Source of the DNA: Aminobacter niigataensis
GTDB lineage: Bacteria; Pseudomonadota; Alphaproteobacteria; Rhizobiales; Rhizobiaceae
NCBI RefSeq assembly: GCF_014200015.1
Contig: NZ_JACHOT010000001.1
Span: 1,054,001-1,118,000, forward strand
Length of the DNA stretch: 64,000 bases
Direction: 5' to 3'
Part shown: in pieces, positions 28,229-37,744 of the stretch
Numbering within the stretch: position 1 is the first letter of the stretch
Layout of the letters: each line of letters begins with the position of its first letter
Position numbers and translations under genes: made by a program
Notes under the pieces: model-generated
What the model was told of the DNA's origin: nothing
Database searches by the model: none
The model's input: only the letters and a program-made list of their open reading frames with translations

Positions 28229-29233
28229 CTATTTCCAGACCTGCCGCGCCAAGCGCAGGAAATTCCCGCCCAGGACACCGCGCACGGTCTCGTCGGCATG
28301 TCCGCGCCGGAGAAGGATCTCGGTCATCTCGGCAAGCTGCGCAGGCTCGGCATAGACGGTGGGTGTCGTGCCGTATCCCTCGCTCAGCGGCCAGAACTGA
28401 GGATTTGCCGCCAGAATCTCCTGGATACCCGCCATGTCCACCGGGAAAGCGTAGTCGAGGCCTATGCCGACATGAGCCGGTCCGGCGACGTCGAGCAGAT
28501 ATTCGACGTGGTCGGCCAGGCTGTCGGAACTGGCCTTGTCGTCGCCCAGGAATTTGCTGAGACCGACGATGCCGACGATGCCGCCCGTCTTGGCGCATGC
28601 CCTGATCTGGTCGTCGGTGATATTGCGGCCGTGGCCACACAGCGCCTTGGGATTGGAATGCGAAAAGATGACCGGTCGGTCGGAATACTCCATCACGTCC
28701 ATGGTGGTGCGGTGGCCGCAGTGGGTCACATCGACGAACATGCCGAGACGGTTCATCTCGTCGATCACCTGCCGGCCGAAAGCTGTCAGGCCACTGTCGT
28801 CGTCGTGGCAGCCACCGCCGGCCAGATTGTTGCGATTGTAGGCGAACAGCATCTGGCGGACACCGAGGTGATGGTAGAACTCGACCATCTCGATGCGGCC
28901 GTCGAGTGCGTTCATGCCCTCGAGGTCGAAGGTGATGGCGAGCTTGCCCTGCGCCTTGGCCTGCAGTGCCTCGTCGGCGCTTGTCACCAGCGTGTAGTAC
29001 TCGGGATGGGCGTTGATCCAACGACGGAAAGCAGCCAGCGTCCTGACCGTGTCCTGCCACGACATCAGGTCGAAGCCGACATCGATGGACAGATAGTTGA
29101 CGCCGGCGTCGCGCCATATCTGGAGATTGTTCAGGTCAGCAACCGGGTCGGGCATGAAGCCGGAATGGGTGTCCCAGACAAGGGCGTCGGCATAGAGCTT
29201 CCTGGCCCGTTCGCTGATGGTTATCTCAGTCAT
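28229..29233 (-). CDS. M19 (renal/membrane dipeptidase) family peptidase
   Basis: A 334-residue zinc dipeptidase of family M19. It has an early metal motif WDTHSGF, a THCGHRTT segment, and the HSNPKALCGHGRNI region typical of the family. M19 enzymes cut dipeptides, including some with D- or unusual C-terminal residues. A family member is also encoded in the Pseudomonas glycine-betaine/dimethylglycine catabolic region (PA5396 in P. aeruginosa), which fits the setting here. The start at 29233 overlaps the ATPase stop (ATGA) and has GGAGAG just upstream. Confidence 0.85.
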   Translation of the reverse strand: MTEITISERARKLYADALVWDTHSGFMPDPVADLNNLQIWRDAGVNYLSIDVGFDLMSWQDTVRTLAAFRRWINAHPEYYTLVTSADEALQAKAQGKLAITFDLEGMNALDGRIEMVEFYHHLGVRQMLFAYNRNNLAGGGCHDDDSGLTAFGRQVIDEMNRLGMFVDVTHCGHRTTMDVMEYSDRPVIFSHSNPKALCGHGRNITDDQIRACAKTGGIVGIVGLSKFLGDDKASSDSLADHVEYLLDVAGPAHVGIGLDYAFPVDMAGIQEILAANPQFWPLSEGYGTTPTVYAEPAQLAEMTEILLRRGHADETVRGVLGGNFLRLARQVWK

Positions 29234-30885
29234 GATCTCTCCAATTCCATGGCCGCGCCGGGCACCTGGGTGACGACGCGGCGTCCGTCCAAAACACGTT
29301 CCAACCAGCCTATTTCCATTTCGGGCACCGACCTGAGCAGCAGGTCGGTGTAGTCGTCGAAGGGGGGCGACAGCACCGCAGACTTGACGCCTTCGCGCAC
29401 CACCTTGCCGCGATGCATGACCGCGACACGGTCGGCAATGGCGCGAACGATGGCGATGTCGTGGGTGATGAACAGGTAAGAAACCGCCGTCTCCTCCTGC
29501 AGGCGCAGCAGGAGCTTCAAGATGCCCTCGGCCACCAGCGGATCGAGCGCCGAGGTCGGCTCGTCGCACAGGATCAGCTCAGGCTTGGCGGCAAGCGCGC
29601 GCGCTATGGCGATGCGCTGTTTCTGGCCGCCCGACAGCTCGGCTGGAAAGCGATCGAGGAACTGCGGTCCCATCTCGATCTGGTCGAGCAGTTCCTTGAC
29701 CCGCTCGGTCTTGGCCTTGCCACGCATGCCGAAATAAAGCGTCAGCGGACGACCGACGATGTCGCGGATCTTCTGCCGCGGGTTCATCGCCGTATCCGCC
29801 ATCTGGTAAATCATCTGGATGCGCCGCAACTGCTCACGTGAGCGGTCCTTGCGTGCGGGCGGCAACGCTGCACCGTTGAACGAGACCGCCCCTGCCTTCG
29901 GTTGCAGGAGGCCTGTTATGACGCGGGCAAGCGTGGATTTGCCCGAACCGGATTCGCCGACGACGGCAAGCGTCTGCCCCTTGGGCAGGATCAGGGAAAC
30001 ATCGTGCAGGACATCCATCGCCGAGTAGCCGGCGGTCATCCCCGCGACGCGCAGCTGTGCGTCGTCCGAGGGTAGCGCCTCCTGCCGCATGGTCTGGCGG
30101 ATGCTGACCAAGGCTTTGGTGTAGTCTTCACGCGGCGCTTCGATGATCTGCCGCGTCGAGCCGTATTCCACCGTCTTGCCATGGCGCAGCACCATGATGT
30201 CGTCGGAAATCTGCGCCACCACGGCAAGATCATGCGTGATGTAGAGCGCTGCCGTCTGCGTCTCGACAATGGCATGCTTGATCGCGGCGAGAACCTCGAT
30301 CTGGGTGGTGACATCAAGTGCCGTGGTCGGCTCGTCGAAAACGATGAGCTCCGGGTTCGCGCACAGCGCCATGGCGGTCATGGCCCGCTGGAGTTGGCCA
30401 CCGGAGACCTGGTGCGGGAAACGTTCGCCGAAGGTATCTGGGTCGGGCAGCCCGAGAATGCCGAAGAGGTAGGCCGCCCGCTTCGTCGCCTCCGCCCGCG
30501 TCATGATGCCGTGGCGGATGCTCGCCTCGATCACCTGGCGCCCGAGCTTGTGGGCAGGATTGAATGCGGCGGCCGCCGACTGCGCGACATAGGCAACGCG
30601 CGCGCCGCGAACGGCACGGATGCCGCGCAAGCCAAGCTTGGCGATGTCCTGTCCGTCGAGCAGGATCTGCCCGCCCTCTATGCGCACCCCGCCCCTGCCA
30701 TAAGCCAGGGCCGACAGCCCGATCGTCGACTTGCCGGCACCCGACTCGCCAATGAGACCGAGTACCCTGCCCTTGCCGACGTCGAAGGAAACATCATCGA
30801 CCAGCACCAGATTGGTCGCAGTGCCATCGGGCTGGCGCGCGGTGACCTCGATACGCAAGTTCTTGACGGACAGCATCTCAGGCAT
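29230..30885 (-). CDS. fused double ATPase of a peptide-type ABC transporter (DppD-DppF type)
   Basis: A 551-residue protein with two nucleotide-binding domains in one chain. The first (about 5-260) has Walker A GESGAGKST, signature VSGGQLQRA and Walker B LIVFDEPT. The second (about 280-530) has GESGSGKST, LSGGQKQR and LILCDEPTS. It powers the DppB/DppC-like permeases encoded just before it. Its start overlaps the permease stop by 8 bases and its stop overlaps the dipeptidase start. Confidence 0.93.
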   Translation of the reverse strand: MPEMLSVKNLRIEVTARQPDGTATNLVLVDDVSFDVGKGRVLGLIGESGAGKSTIGLSALAYGRGGVRIEGGQILLDGQDIAKLGLRGIRAVRGARVAYVAQSAAAAFNPAHKLGRQVIEASIRHGIMTRAEATKRAAYLFGILGLPDPDTFGERFPHQVSGGQLQRAMTAMALCANPELIVFDEPTTALDVTTQIEVLAAIKHAIVETQTAALYITHDLAVVAQISDDIMVLRHGKTVEYGSTRQIIEAPREDYTKALVSIRQTMRQEALPSDDAQLRVAGMTAGYSAMDVLHDVSLILPKGQTLAVVGESGSGKSTLARVITGLLQPKAGAVSFNGAALPPARKDRSREQLRRIQMIYQMADTAMNPRQKIRDIVGRPLTLYFGMRGKAKTERVKELLDQIEMGPQFLDRFPAELSGGQKQRIAIARALAAKPELILCDEPTSALDPLVAEGILKLLLRLQEETAVSYLFITHDIAIVRAIADRVAVMHRGKVVREGVKSAVLSPPFDDYTDLLLRSVPEMEIGWLERVLDGRRVVTQVPGAAMELERS

Positions 30886-31705
30886 TGTCGCGCGCGCCCT
30901 TCAGGCTGGACGTGGTGTTGATCAGCCAGTCGACGACGAGGTTCACGCAGACGACCAGGAAGGCGATCGCGGCACCCGGCGTGAGCGACGCCGAAACACC
31001 GAAGATGATGCCGTCCTTGTTGTCCTTGACCATGCCGCCCCAGTCGGCAATCGGCGGCTGGATGCCGAGCCCCAGGAACGAGAGCGTCGACAAGAACAGG
31101 ATCGAGAAGGCGAAACGCAGACCGAACTCGCCAAGCAGCGGCGCCAGCGTGTTGGGCAGGATCTCGCGGAAGATGATCCAGAGCTTGCCCTCGCCGCGCA
31201 GCCATGCGGCCTCGACGAAATCCATGACGCTGACATCGAGGGCGACGGCGCGGCCGACACGGTAGACCCGCGTCGAGTCGATGACGGCCATGACGACGAT
31301 CAGGATCCAGATGTTCTGTGGCAGCACCGCAAGCACGACCAGCGCCAGGATGAGCGCGGGGACGGACATCAGGAGATCGTTCAGCCGCGACAGCAGCTGG
31401 TCGACCACGCCGCCGGAGACCACCGCGGTGAAGCTCAGGAACATGCCTATGGAAAACGAGATCACCGTTGCCGACAGTGCCACAAAAAGCGTTGCCCGCG
31501 CGCCGTAGATCAGCCGCGACAGCAGATCGCGTCCAAGGTTATCGGTGCCGAGCAAGAAGTCGCCGCCCATCGGCGCCCAGACTTCGCCGACAATGGCGCT
31601 TTCATCATAGGGCGCGATGACAGGAGCGAAGATCGCGCAGGCGAAGACAAGCAATATGCCCGCAAGGCCGATCCGCGCGCTCATTGGCATTGATCGCAAT
31701 GTCAT
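30878..31705 (-). CDS. DppC-like ABC transporter permease
   Basis: A 275-residue inner-membrane permease with about six helices and the coupling EAA loop EAAWLRGEGKLWIIFREILPN. The N-terminal GTDNLGRDLLSRLIYGARATL segment is typical of DppC/OppC. The start overlaps the DppB-like stop (ATGA). Confidence 0.93.
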   Translation of the reverse strand: MTLRSMPMSARIGLAGILLVFACAIFAPVIAPYDESAIVGEVWAPMGGDFLLGTDNLGRDLLSRLIYGARATLFVALSATVISFSIGMFLSFTAVVSGGVVDQLLSRLNDLLMSVPALILALVVLAVLPQNIWILIVVMAVIDSTRVYRVGRAVALDVSVMDFVEAAWLRGEGKLWIIFREILPNTLAPLLGEFGLRFAFSILFLSTLSFLGLGIQPPIADWGGMVKDNKDGIIFGVSASLTPGAAIAFLVVCVNLVVDWLINTTSSLKGARDNA

Positions 31706-32724
31706 CGTGGATGCCTCAGTCGCGGATTGGCCAGGATCGAGACGATGTCGGCGACCATGTTCAACACGATGTACAAGGCAGCGAAGATCAGCCCGCAGCC
31801 CTGGACGACAGGCATGTCGCGCATCGTCACGGCGTCCACCATGTATTGGCCGATGCCGGGGTAGACGAACACCACCTCGACGACGACCACACCGACGACG
31901 AGCGCGGCAAGATTGAGCGCAATCACCGTGACGACCGGCGCTATCGCATTGGGCGCGGCGTGCTCGGCAATGATGCGCAACGCCGAAAGCCCCTTGAGTT
32001 CGGCGGTCTCGACATAGGGCGAAGACATGACGTTCATGATCGCCGAGCGGGTCATGCGCATCATGTGCGCCAGCACCACGATCACAAGTGTCATCACCGG
32101 AAGGGCTATCGTCGCAAGCCGCTCGCCAAGACCCATGCCGTCATAGACGGTGGCCGGAAAGGAAGCGACGCCCAGCTGGACGGTGAAGAACTGGATCAGC
32201 AGGTAGCCGATGAAGAATTCGGGCAGCGAGATCGCGGCCAAAGACAGGATGCTGATGACCTTGTCGGGGATGCGATTGCGGTAGAGCACCGCGACCATGC
32301 CAAGTGCCAGTGCCAACGGGATCGCGATGAGTGCTGCAACGCCGGCAAGCAGTAGCGAATTGCCAAGCCGCTTCCATATCTGGTCGCCGACCGAGTTGCG
32401 ATTGGACCAGGAGGTACCGAAGTCGCCCTGGGCGATGCCGCCGAGCCAACTGAGATAGCGCTCGGTCATCGGGCGATCGAGATCGAGCTCCTCGCGGATG
32501 TTGGCGATGGCCTGCGGGGTGGCATCCTGCCCGAGATAGGTCGATGCGAAATCGCCCGGCAAGGCCTCGACGCCGCCGAAGATCAGCATCGATGCCGCGA
32601 TCAGCAAGCCGAAGCCAAGGAGAATGCGGCGCACGACCATTTGGCCGAGCGAATTGCGCAGTAGCGTCTGCCGGGCAGACGCTAATGGCTTGCTTGATAC
32701 CGGCTCTTCGAGCGACGATGTCAT
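31702..32724 (-). CDS. DppB-like ABC transporter permease, first gene of the operon
   Basis: A 340-residue permease with about six helices. Its EAA loop is ETAELKGLSALRIIAEHAAPN and its N-terminal block (VVRRILLGFGLLIAASMLIF) is typical of DppB. ATG 32724 is taken as the start on length; a GTG-type or upstream ATG at 32748 is possible. It heads the permease-ATPase-dipeptidase-binding protein operon. A candidate operator shared with two other promoters lies about 165 bases upstream. Confidence 0.9.
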   Translation of the reverse strand: MTSSLEEPVSSKPLASARQTLLRNSLGQMVVRRILLGFGLLIAASMLIFGGVEALPGDFASTYLGQDATPQAIANIREELDLDRPMTERYLSWLGGIAQGDFGTSWSNRNSVGDQIWKRLGNSLLLAGVAALIAIPLALALGMVAVLYRNRIPDKVISILSLAAISLPEFFIGYLLIQFFTVQLGVASFPATVYDGMGLGERLATIALPVMTLVIVVLAHMMRMTRSAIMNVMSSPYVETAELKGLSALRIIAEHAAPNAIAPVVTVIALNLAALVVGVVVVEVVFVYPGIGQYMVDAVTMRDMPVVQGCGLIFAALYIVLNMVADIVSILANPRLRHPR

Positions 32725-32888
32725 CGTGCGCCCATGCCCTGCGGGCACGCAATCGATGTCGTATCCCTATCGACACAGAAGTCTCTCAAGCCACCCTCCC
32801 CGTCTCGGCCGCGAAGTTACAGGCGCAAGCCCGACCCTCGTCATTGGCGGTTTCGTTGTTCCCAGAAACCGAAAGCTAGCGGCACTGT

Positions 32889-32902
32889 TCACACATGTCT
32901 AG
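32889..32902. promoter_or_regulatory. operator-like site, copy 1 (transporter operon)
   Basis: TCACACATGTCTAG, the reverse complement of CTAGACATGTGTGA. It matches the two other copies at 36337-36350 and 44657-44670 at 12 of 14 positions and lies upstream of the DppB-like gene. Confidence 0.55.
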
Positions 32903-32950
32903 TACGATCAGCGCCAAACACGCCGCTTTGTGCAATTGGGGAAGTTGCGC

Positions 32951-34228
32951 CTACTGCAGCTGCGAAACCGAGCGTGCCTCGTGCACTCCATTCCAGGCTG
33001 GCAGGGCTGCCGCAATCTCGGCCTCGCTAGCGTAGGAATCGCGCGCAAAGCGGTCGAGGCGGAACCGCGTCGTGTCAACAAAAGGCTTCTGGCCGAGCAC
33101 CAGTTCGGCGGAAAGACGGCCAAGGCCGGGGCCGTGGCTGACCCCCGTTTCGTTGTCGCCGCCGACCGCCACGACGTTCGTCGTGCCCGGCACGTGACCG
33201 ACGATCAAGCCACTGTCCGGGGTGTAGCAGGGCACGCCCTGGGCCCAGCTCGATACCTTCGAACCGCGGAGTGGCGGGAAGATTTTCTGCAGCCTTGCCA
33301 ACTCGTCGTCGTCCATCGCCTGCATCAGATCGACATTGCGCGGCTGGCCGGGTTCGATCCAGTCGTCGCCCGACTTGTAGTAGGGCTGGTAGTGGCGACC
33401 GGTGCCCCACATGACCGCGCCAAAGCTCTCGCGCAACCAAAGGCGCAGTTCGCGGCATTGCACCGTCGGCAGCGTGGACGGAAGCCCTCGCCCGTCAGTG
33501 ACGATGCGCGTGGCCATGACCCTGAGCAGCGGCAGACGCCAACCGAGCCCCTTGAGCACTTCGTTGTTCCAGGCACCGGCGGCGACGACGACGCCATCGG
33601 CTTCGAACTCGCCCTTGTCGGTCTCGATCTTCACATGACTCCCGGCATCGTGAATGCCGGTGACTGCCGTTCCATTGCGGAACACGCCGCCCATCCTGAC
33701 GATCTCGTCGACCATGACGCCGGTCGCAAGCCTGGTGTCGAGTTGAATGCCATGCGGATTGAAGGCGCCGGAATGCACCTGGGTCGCGTCGATCAGGCCC
33801 CTGGTCTTCTCGCCGATCTGCTTGGCGCTCAGATCCTGCATTTCCGCTGGCGCGTAAGGCGAATCCAGGACGGGGCGAACGAAGCGCTCTCGCCCCGCCT
33901 CGGTCAGCGCCATCATCAACGTGCCGTTCGGGCGATAGCCGATCTCGACGCCGAGATCATGGATCGCGCGATAGAAGTCGAGACCGTATTGCTGAAGCTG
34001 CAGGCCCTCCTCGCCAAGCGGGAACATGCCCGCGGACCAATGGGAGACAAACCCGGCACCCGCACCCGTTGTTGCCGCGGCCGGTTCGCGCGCTTCGATG
34101 ACGGTCACCTGCCGCGCTCCCGCCTTCAGCAGGTGGAAGGCTGTCGAGCAGCCGATGATGCCGGCGCCAATGACGGCGATGCGCTTGCCTGCGAACCCCA
34201 CTTCGGCTGAACCTGTCGTTGTAGCCAA
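32951..34228 (-). CDS. FAD-dependent amine/amino-acid oxidoreductase (DAO family)
   Basis: A 425-residue flavoprotein of the DAO superfamily that includes glycine oxidase, sarcosine oxidase and DadA. The dinucleotide-binding motif is IAVIGAGIIGCSTAFHLL near the N-terminus, and a typical C-terminal GLGRLSAELVLGQKP segment follows. A TTG start at 34228 is preferred: GAGGAGG lies 7 bases upstream and no in-frame ATG has a site. It sits 29 bases after the S9 peptidase stop, so both are one operon. The substrate is probably an amino acid or N-methyl amine; not resolved. Confidence 0.82.
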   Translation of the reverse strand: MATTTGSAEVGFAGKRIAVIGAGIIGCSTAFHLLKAGARQVTVIEAREPAAATTGAGAGFVSHWSAGMFPLGEEGLQLQQYGLDFYRAIHDLGVEIGYRPNGTLMMALTEAGRERFVRPVLDSPYAPAEMQDLSAKQIGEKTRGLIDATQVHSGAFNPHGIQLDTRLATGVMVDEIVRMGGVFRNGTAVTGIHDAGSHVKIETDKGEFEADGVVVAAGAWNNEVLKGLGWRLPLLRVMATRIVTDGRGLPSTLPTVQCRELRLWLRESFGAVMWGTGRHYQPYYKSGDDWIEPGQPRNVDLMQAMDDDELARLQKIFPPLRGSKVSSWAQGVPCYTPDSGLIVGHVPGTTNVVAVGGDNETGVSHGPGLGRLSAELVLGQKPFVDTTRFRLDRFARDSYASEAEIAAALPAWNGVHEARSVSQLQ

Positions 34229-34257
34229 TGCTTTTCCTCCTCTGTCGCTGCGCCTAG

Positions 34258-36225
34258 CTAGTTGGTCGGACGCACATATTTGCCAAGCCACCACAGGATG
34301 CGGGCGGCACTATCGAGATATTCCGGGTAGCTGCGGATGCTGTGACCGGCATTCGGATAGATGATGAGCGAACTTGGCGCGCCGGACCTGATTGCCGCAA
34401 AATGGCACTCCTCGGCCTGGCCGACCGGCGTGCTCCTGTCGAGCGCGCCCGCCATGACCAGTGTCGGAACCGTCGCCTTGTGCTTGAAGAAGGCAGGGCT
34501 ACGCGAAAAATAGGCACCGTCGGCTGCCCACGGCGACGACTCGAGCATGATCTCGTCGAATTCGGGGATCTGCGACGTCCGATGCTGGCTATACCAGTCG
34601 CCCACGGGCGAAATCGGTATCGCGGCAGCGAAGCGATCGCTTTGCGATGGCAGCCAGGCGGACATGAAGCCGCCATAGCTGGTGCCGGTAACGGCGATCC
34701 GCTTGTCGTCAGCCCAGCCCTTGGCGACAAGCGCCTCGATGCCGCTGGTAATGTCGAGCGCGTCGGCACCACCCATGTCGCCCTTGACCGCGCGGGCAAA
34801 GGCATCGCCCCTGCCCGTGCTTCCCCTGGGGTTGGGTAAGAAGACCGTCCATCCTTGGCTGACCAGGATGGGAGCGGCGCGCATCCTTGCCATCCAGCGG
34901 TTGCGGTGCGCCGAGATCGGTCCGCCATGGATGTCGACCAGAAGCGGCGTAGGGCTTGTCGCGCCATGGGGCCGCACGACCCACCCCTGGATTTCCAACC
35001 CGTCCGGCGCGCTCCAACTGACAGGTTCGATCAGCCCGCAGCGCGACATCGCCTCTTGTGCCTGGGGCGCTGCGAACGATGCCACCTCGCGAATGGCGCC
35101 AGAGACCACTTCGGCAAGGAACGGCGGGCGCGAATAGGACTCGGCAACGAACAGGCTGCCGCTCGCTCCGATCGGATATGAACTCGGGACCCATTCGCCA
35201 TTGGTAAGGTCGCTGGACGACCAGCTTTCGGTGGCGACGGATTGTTCGAGGTCGTAGTCGCCTGTCGCGGTTTGGTGGCCGCGCGCACCCGTGAAATGGA
35301 TGACTGTCGGCGAGCGCCATTCGATGGACGTCACGTCGATGCCCAGCGTATCAGGTGTTTCGACCTTGCCGGTTTTCAGATCGAAGATGGACAACAGGCC
35401 GGAAACCAAGCCCCGGTCGCTGCAAAATGCCTCGATGAAGGCCACGCTGCCACCGTCCGCAGCGCCCCTGACACAGCCAAGCTGGTCGGCAGGTGTATGG
35501 ACTGTCGTCACGGCTCCCGAACTCGCATCGACAAGCGAAAGACGCGCCTCGTACCAACTGCCTTCGCTATGACGATCACTTGATATGGCGGCAATCATAC
35601 CACTGCCGCACCAGCTGGCTTCCCACACATTCAGCGGCGGCGTGGTGAGACGCTGCGGCCCGTCGTTGCCGTCCCACGTCCAGATGGTGCGCCAGAGTTC
35701 GTCACCGTGTTCAGAGCGCACCTCTGGAAGCCATGCCGGGCCGTTGGATTGCACCTTCTGGCTATAGCCGCCGTGGATGCCGGCAAGGTCTGCAGCCGCT
35801 CCAGCAACGACCACAAGCAAAGACGCGCCATCCGGCGACCAGTCGATCTGCTCGATACGTCCCGGCACTGCTTGCGCATTTGAACAGCCGTCGCCCGACC
35901 ATAGCTCGATACGGTCGGCCGCGGGTTCGTCGCCAGCGCATGCCACTGCCAAGGTTTGACCGTCGGGAGAAAGTCTGATCTGCCGTGTTTCGCGCTCATT
36001 GAGGCATTCGAGGTCGCCGCCGTCGCGACCCGTCCGGCAAAGCCTGCTGGTGACGCCCTCTTCCAGGGATTTCGCGAAGCTCTGTCCGATAAAATAGAAA
36101 TGCATTGCATCCTCGTGGCCACACAAGGAACGCGCGCCGAATACGTGCCCGCCCGGCGCCAGCAGCGCGCCGTAGAATGTCTGTGTCGCCACATGTTCAG
36201 GCGACGAGCGAAAATCGCGGTCCAT
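34258..36225 (-). CDS. S9 family (prolyl oligopeptidase-type) serine peptidase
   Basis: A 655-residue peptidase with an N-terminal beta-propeller-like part and a C-terminal alpha/beta hydrolase domain. The catalytic triad is visible: S516 in GTSYGGF, D596 in GALDRS, H628 in NAGHS. It resembles acylaminoacyl peptidases and dipeptidyl peptidases. No signal peptide is seen, so it is probably cytoplasmic. A GGAGGAG site lies before the ATG at 36225. Divergent from the TetR gene, with a palindromic site between. It would suit cleavage of imported peptides. Confidence 0.87.
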   Translation of the reverse strand: MDRDFRSSPEHVATQTFYGALLAPGGHVFGARSLCGHEDAMHFYFIGQSFAKSLEEGVTSRLCRTGRDGGDLECLNERETRQIRLSPDGQTLAVACAGDEPAADRIELWSGDGCSNAQAVPGRIEQIDWSPDGASLLVVVAGAAADLAGIHGGYSQKVQSNGPAWLPEVRSEHGDELWRTIWTWDGNDGPQRLTTPPLNVWEASWCGSGMIAAISSDRHSEGSWYEARLSLVDASSGAVTTVHTPADQLGCVRGAADGGSVAFIEAFCSDRGLVSGLLSIFDLKTGKVETPDTLGIDVTSIEWRSPTVIHFTGARGHQTATGDYDLEQSVATESWSSSDLTNGEWVPSSYPIGASGSLFVAESYSRPPFLAEVVSGAIREVASFAAPQAQEAMSRCGLIEPVSWSAPDGLEIQGWVVRPHGATSPTPLLVDIHGGPISAHRNRWMARMRAAPILVSQGWTVFLPNPRGSTGRGDAFARAVKGDMGGADALDITSGIEALVAKGWADDKRIAVTGTSYGGFMSAWLPSQSDRFAAAIPISPVGDWYSQHRTSQIPEFDEIMLESSPWAADGAYFSRSPAFFKHKATVPTLVMAGALDRSTPVGQAEECHFAAIRSGAPSSLIIYPNAGHSIRSYPEYLDSAARILWWLGKYVRPTN

Positions 36226-36334
36226 CAGGCTCCTCCACCAACGGCATCATTACCTTGGCAAGGGGCTCCTCCCCCTCGCCCGCAGAGGCTTTCGCTGCGT
36301 CAGCGTGGGCAACATTGCAGCCAATTCGCCGCCT

Positions 36335-36352
36335 GTCTAGACATATGTGTAC
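36335..36352. promoter_or_regulatory. operator-like site, copy 2 (S9 peptidase / tetR divergent promoter)
   Basis: GTCTAGACATATGTGTAC, which contains the near-perfect 14-base palindrome TAGACATATGTGTA. The same 16 bases occur, inverted, at 44657-44672. Located 110 bases upstream of the S9 peptidase start and about 155 upstream of the TetR start. Confidence 0.65.
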
Positions 36353-36505
36353 TTTCGCGCCATGTCTGTGCGGAGAGGTCTCTGCAGCGACGTGGTGAGC
36401 GAACGCGCCTTGGTCCATGCGCCGGGCGGCGGCCCTGCTCAAAATAGTCGATGCGAAGAGCCGACAGTTGCTCGTATAACGATGAAAATAATAGGGGGAT
36501 CGCCA

Positions 36506-37204
36506 GTGCCACCATCGCAAAGCAAGGGGCCGGAACAGATAGCGGCTCATCAGGTCGACAGCGTTGGCGACAGCTCGTCGAGGACCAGCAAGAACGACTG
36601 GCTCAATCTGGCTATCAATACGCTGATCGATGACGGGATCGACGAGGTCAAGATCCAGGTGATGGCCAAGAAACTCGACGTCTCGCGCTCGAGTTTCTAC
36701 TGGTTCTTCAAGAGCCTGCAGGACCTTCACGACCAGCTCCTGCAGAACTGGCTGCAAAACAACACGACCCCGATCATCGAACACGCAATGCGCCCTGCCC
36801 CCACCATCAACCGGGCCATTCTGAACGTCTTCGAGTGCTGGGTGGACGAGCGCCTATTCGACCCAAAACTGGATATCGCCGTGCGATTGTGGGCGCGACG
36901 CGAACCGGCTGTCCGTACGGTGGTCCATGAAGCGGACAGGCGGCGCGTCGATGCCATCAAGGCGATGTATCTGCGCTACGGTTATGATGACGAGAACGCG
37001 TTTATCCGCGCCCGCGTGCTCTACTACATGCAGATCGGCCACTTCACGCTCGATTTGGGCGAAACCCTGGACGCCAGGGTCTCGCATGTTCCGGCCTACC
37101 TGCTCGCCTTCAGCGGGCAAGAACCGGAGCCGGAGGACGTGCGGTTGTTCGACGCTTTCGCGGCACGCTTCGCCGTTTCCGACCCAAGTGCGGAAGTGCC
37201 CTGA
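36506..37204 (+). CDS. TetR-family transcriptional regulator
   Basis: A regulator of about 232 residues. The helix-turn-helix has LAINTLIDDGIDEVKIQVMAKKL followed by VSRSSFYWFFKSLQDL, and the C-terminus is a helical ligand-binding domain. A GTG start at 36506 is preferred because AGGGGGA lies 8 bases upstream; ATG codons at 36347 and 36482 are in frame but lack sites. It stands between the peptidase/oxidase and sarcosine oxidase operons, next to one of three matching operator-like sites, and is the best candidate to bind all of them. It ends 3 bases from the convergent soxG stop. Confidence 0.8.
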   Translation: MPPSQSKGPEQIAAHQVDSVGDSSSRTSKNDWLNLAINTLIDDGIDEVKIQVMAKKLDVSRSSFYWFFKSLQDLHDQLLQNWLQNNTTPIIEHAMRPAPTINRAILNVFECWVDERLFDPKLDIAVRLWARREPAVRTVVHEADRRRVDAIKAMYLRYGYDDENAFIRARVLYYMQIGHFTLDLGETLDARVSHVPAYLLAFSGQEPEPEDVRLFDAFAARFAVSDPSAEVP

Positions 37205-37207
37205 GGG

Positions 37208-37744
37208 TCAGGCTTCCGCGCTTGCGATATTGCCGCCGACCGTTGCCACCCAGCTCCAGAAATAGGCGGCAAGGCTACGATCGACATGAATGCGAATCCT
37301 CTCGCCGTGGCGGTAGACGACGGCATTGATACCCGCAAACGAGATGGCCGCCGAAGCGCTCCCCTTGCCTGGATCAAGCGTGGTTGCACGCGCGACAAGT
37401 TCGGCTGCGGCAGCGCCTTCGATCTCGAATATCAGCATCCCAGCGCTCACCGTGCTCACGGCGAAACCTTGTTCGTGCCAGCCCTGAGCGACGGTGGACG
37501 GAAGGGCAGACACGACCAGCAGCCGGTCGCGCGCGACCTGAACCGTGTAGGTATCGCCCATTGCCTGCCCGAATGCGCCCACCGGCTGCAGGGCTATGCC
37601 CCATGCCTTGCTCCAGGTCGCGAGATCGCCGCTGACGAGAAACTGGTTCAGGCCGGACACCGAACGGATCGCAAAGCTGGGCGTATCGATCACAGCCGTC
37701 TGCCAATCCGGCATGGCTGTCCATTTTTCGGCGAGATTACGCAT
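37208..37744 (-). CDS. soxG: sarcosine oxidase gamma subunit
   Basis: A 178-residue subunit of heterotetrameric sarcosine oxidase, recognised by its place after soxA and by the family pattern FAIRSVSGLNQFLVSGDL with a C-terminal VYRHGERIRIHVDRSLAAYFW. It starts 8 bases inside soxA, so the two are coupled. Structural role in the tetramer. Confidence 0.9.
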   Translation of the reverse strand: MRNLAEKWTAMPDWQTAVIDTPSFAIRSVSGLNQFLVSGDLATWSKAWGIALQPVGAFGQAMGDTYTVQVARDRLLVVSALPSTVAQGWHEQGFAVSTVSAGMLIFEIEGAAAAELVARATTLDPGKGSASAAISFAGINAVVYRHGERIRIHVDRSLAAYFWSWVATVGGNIASAEA

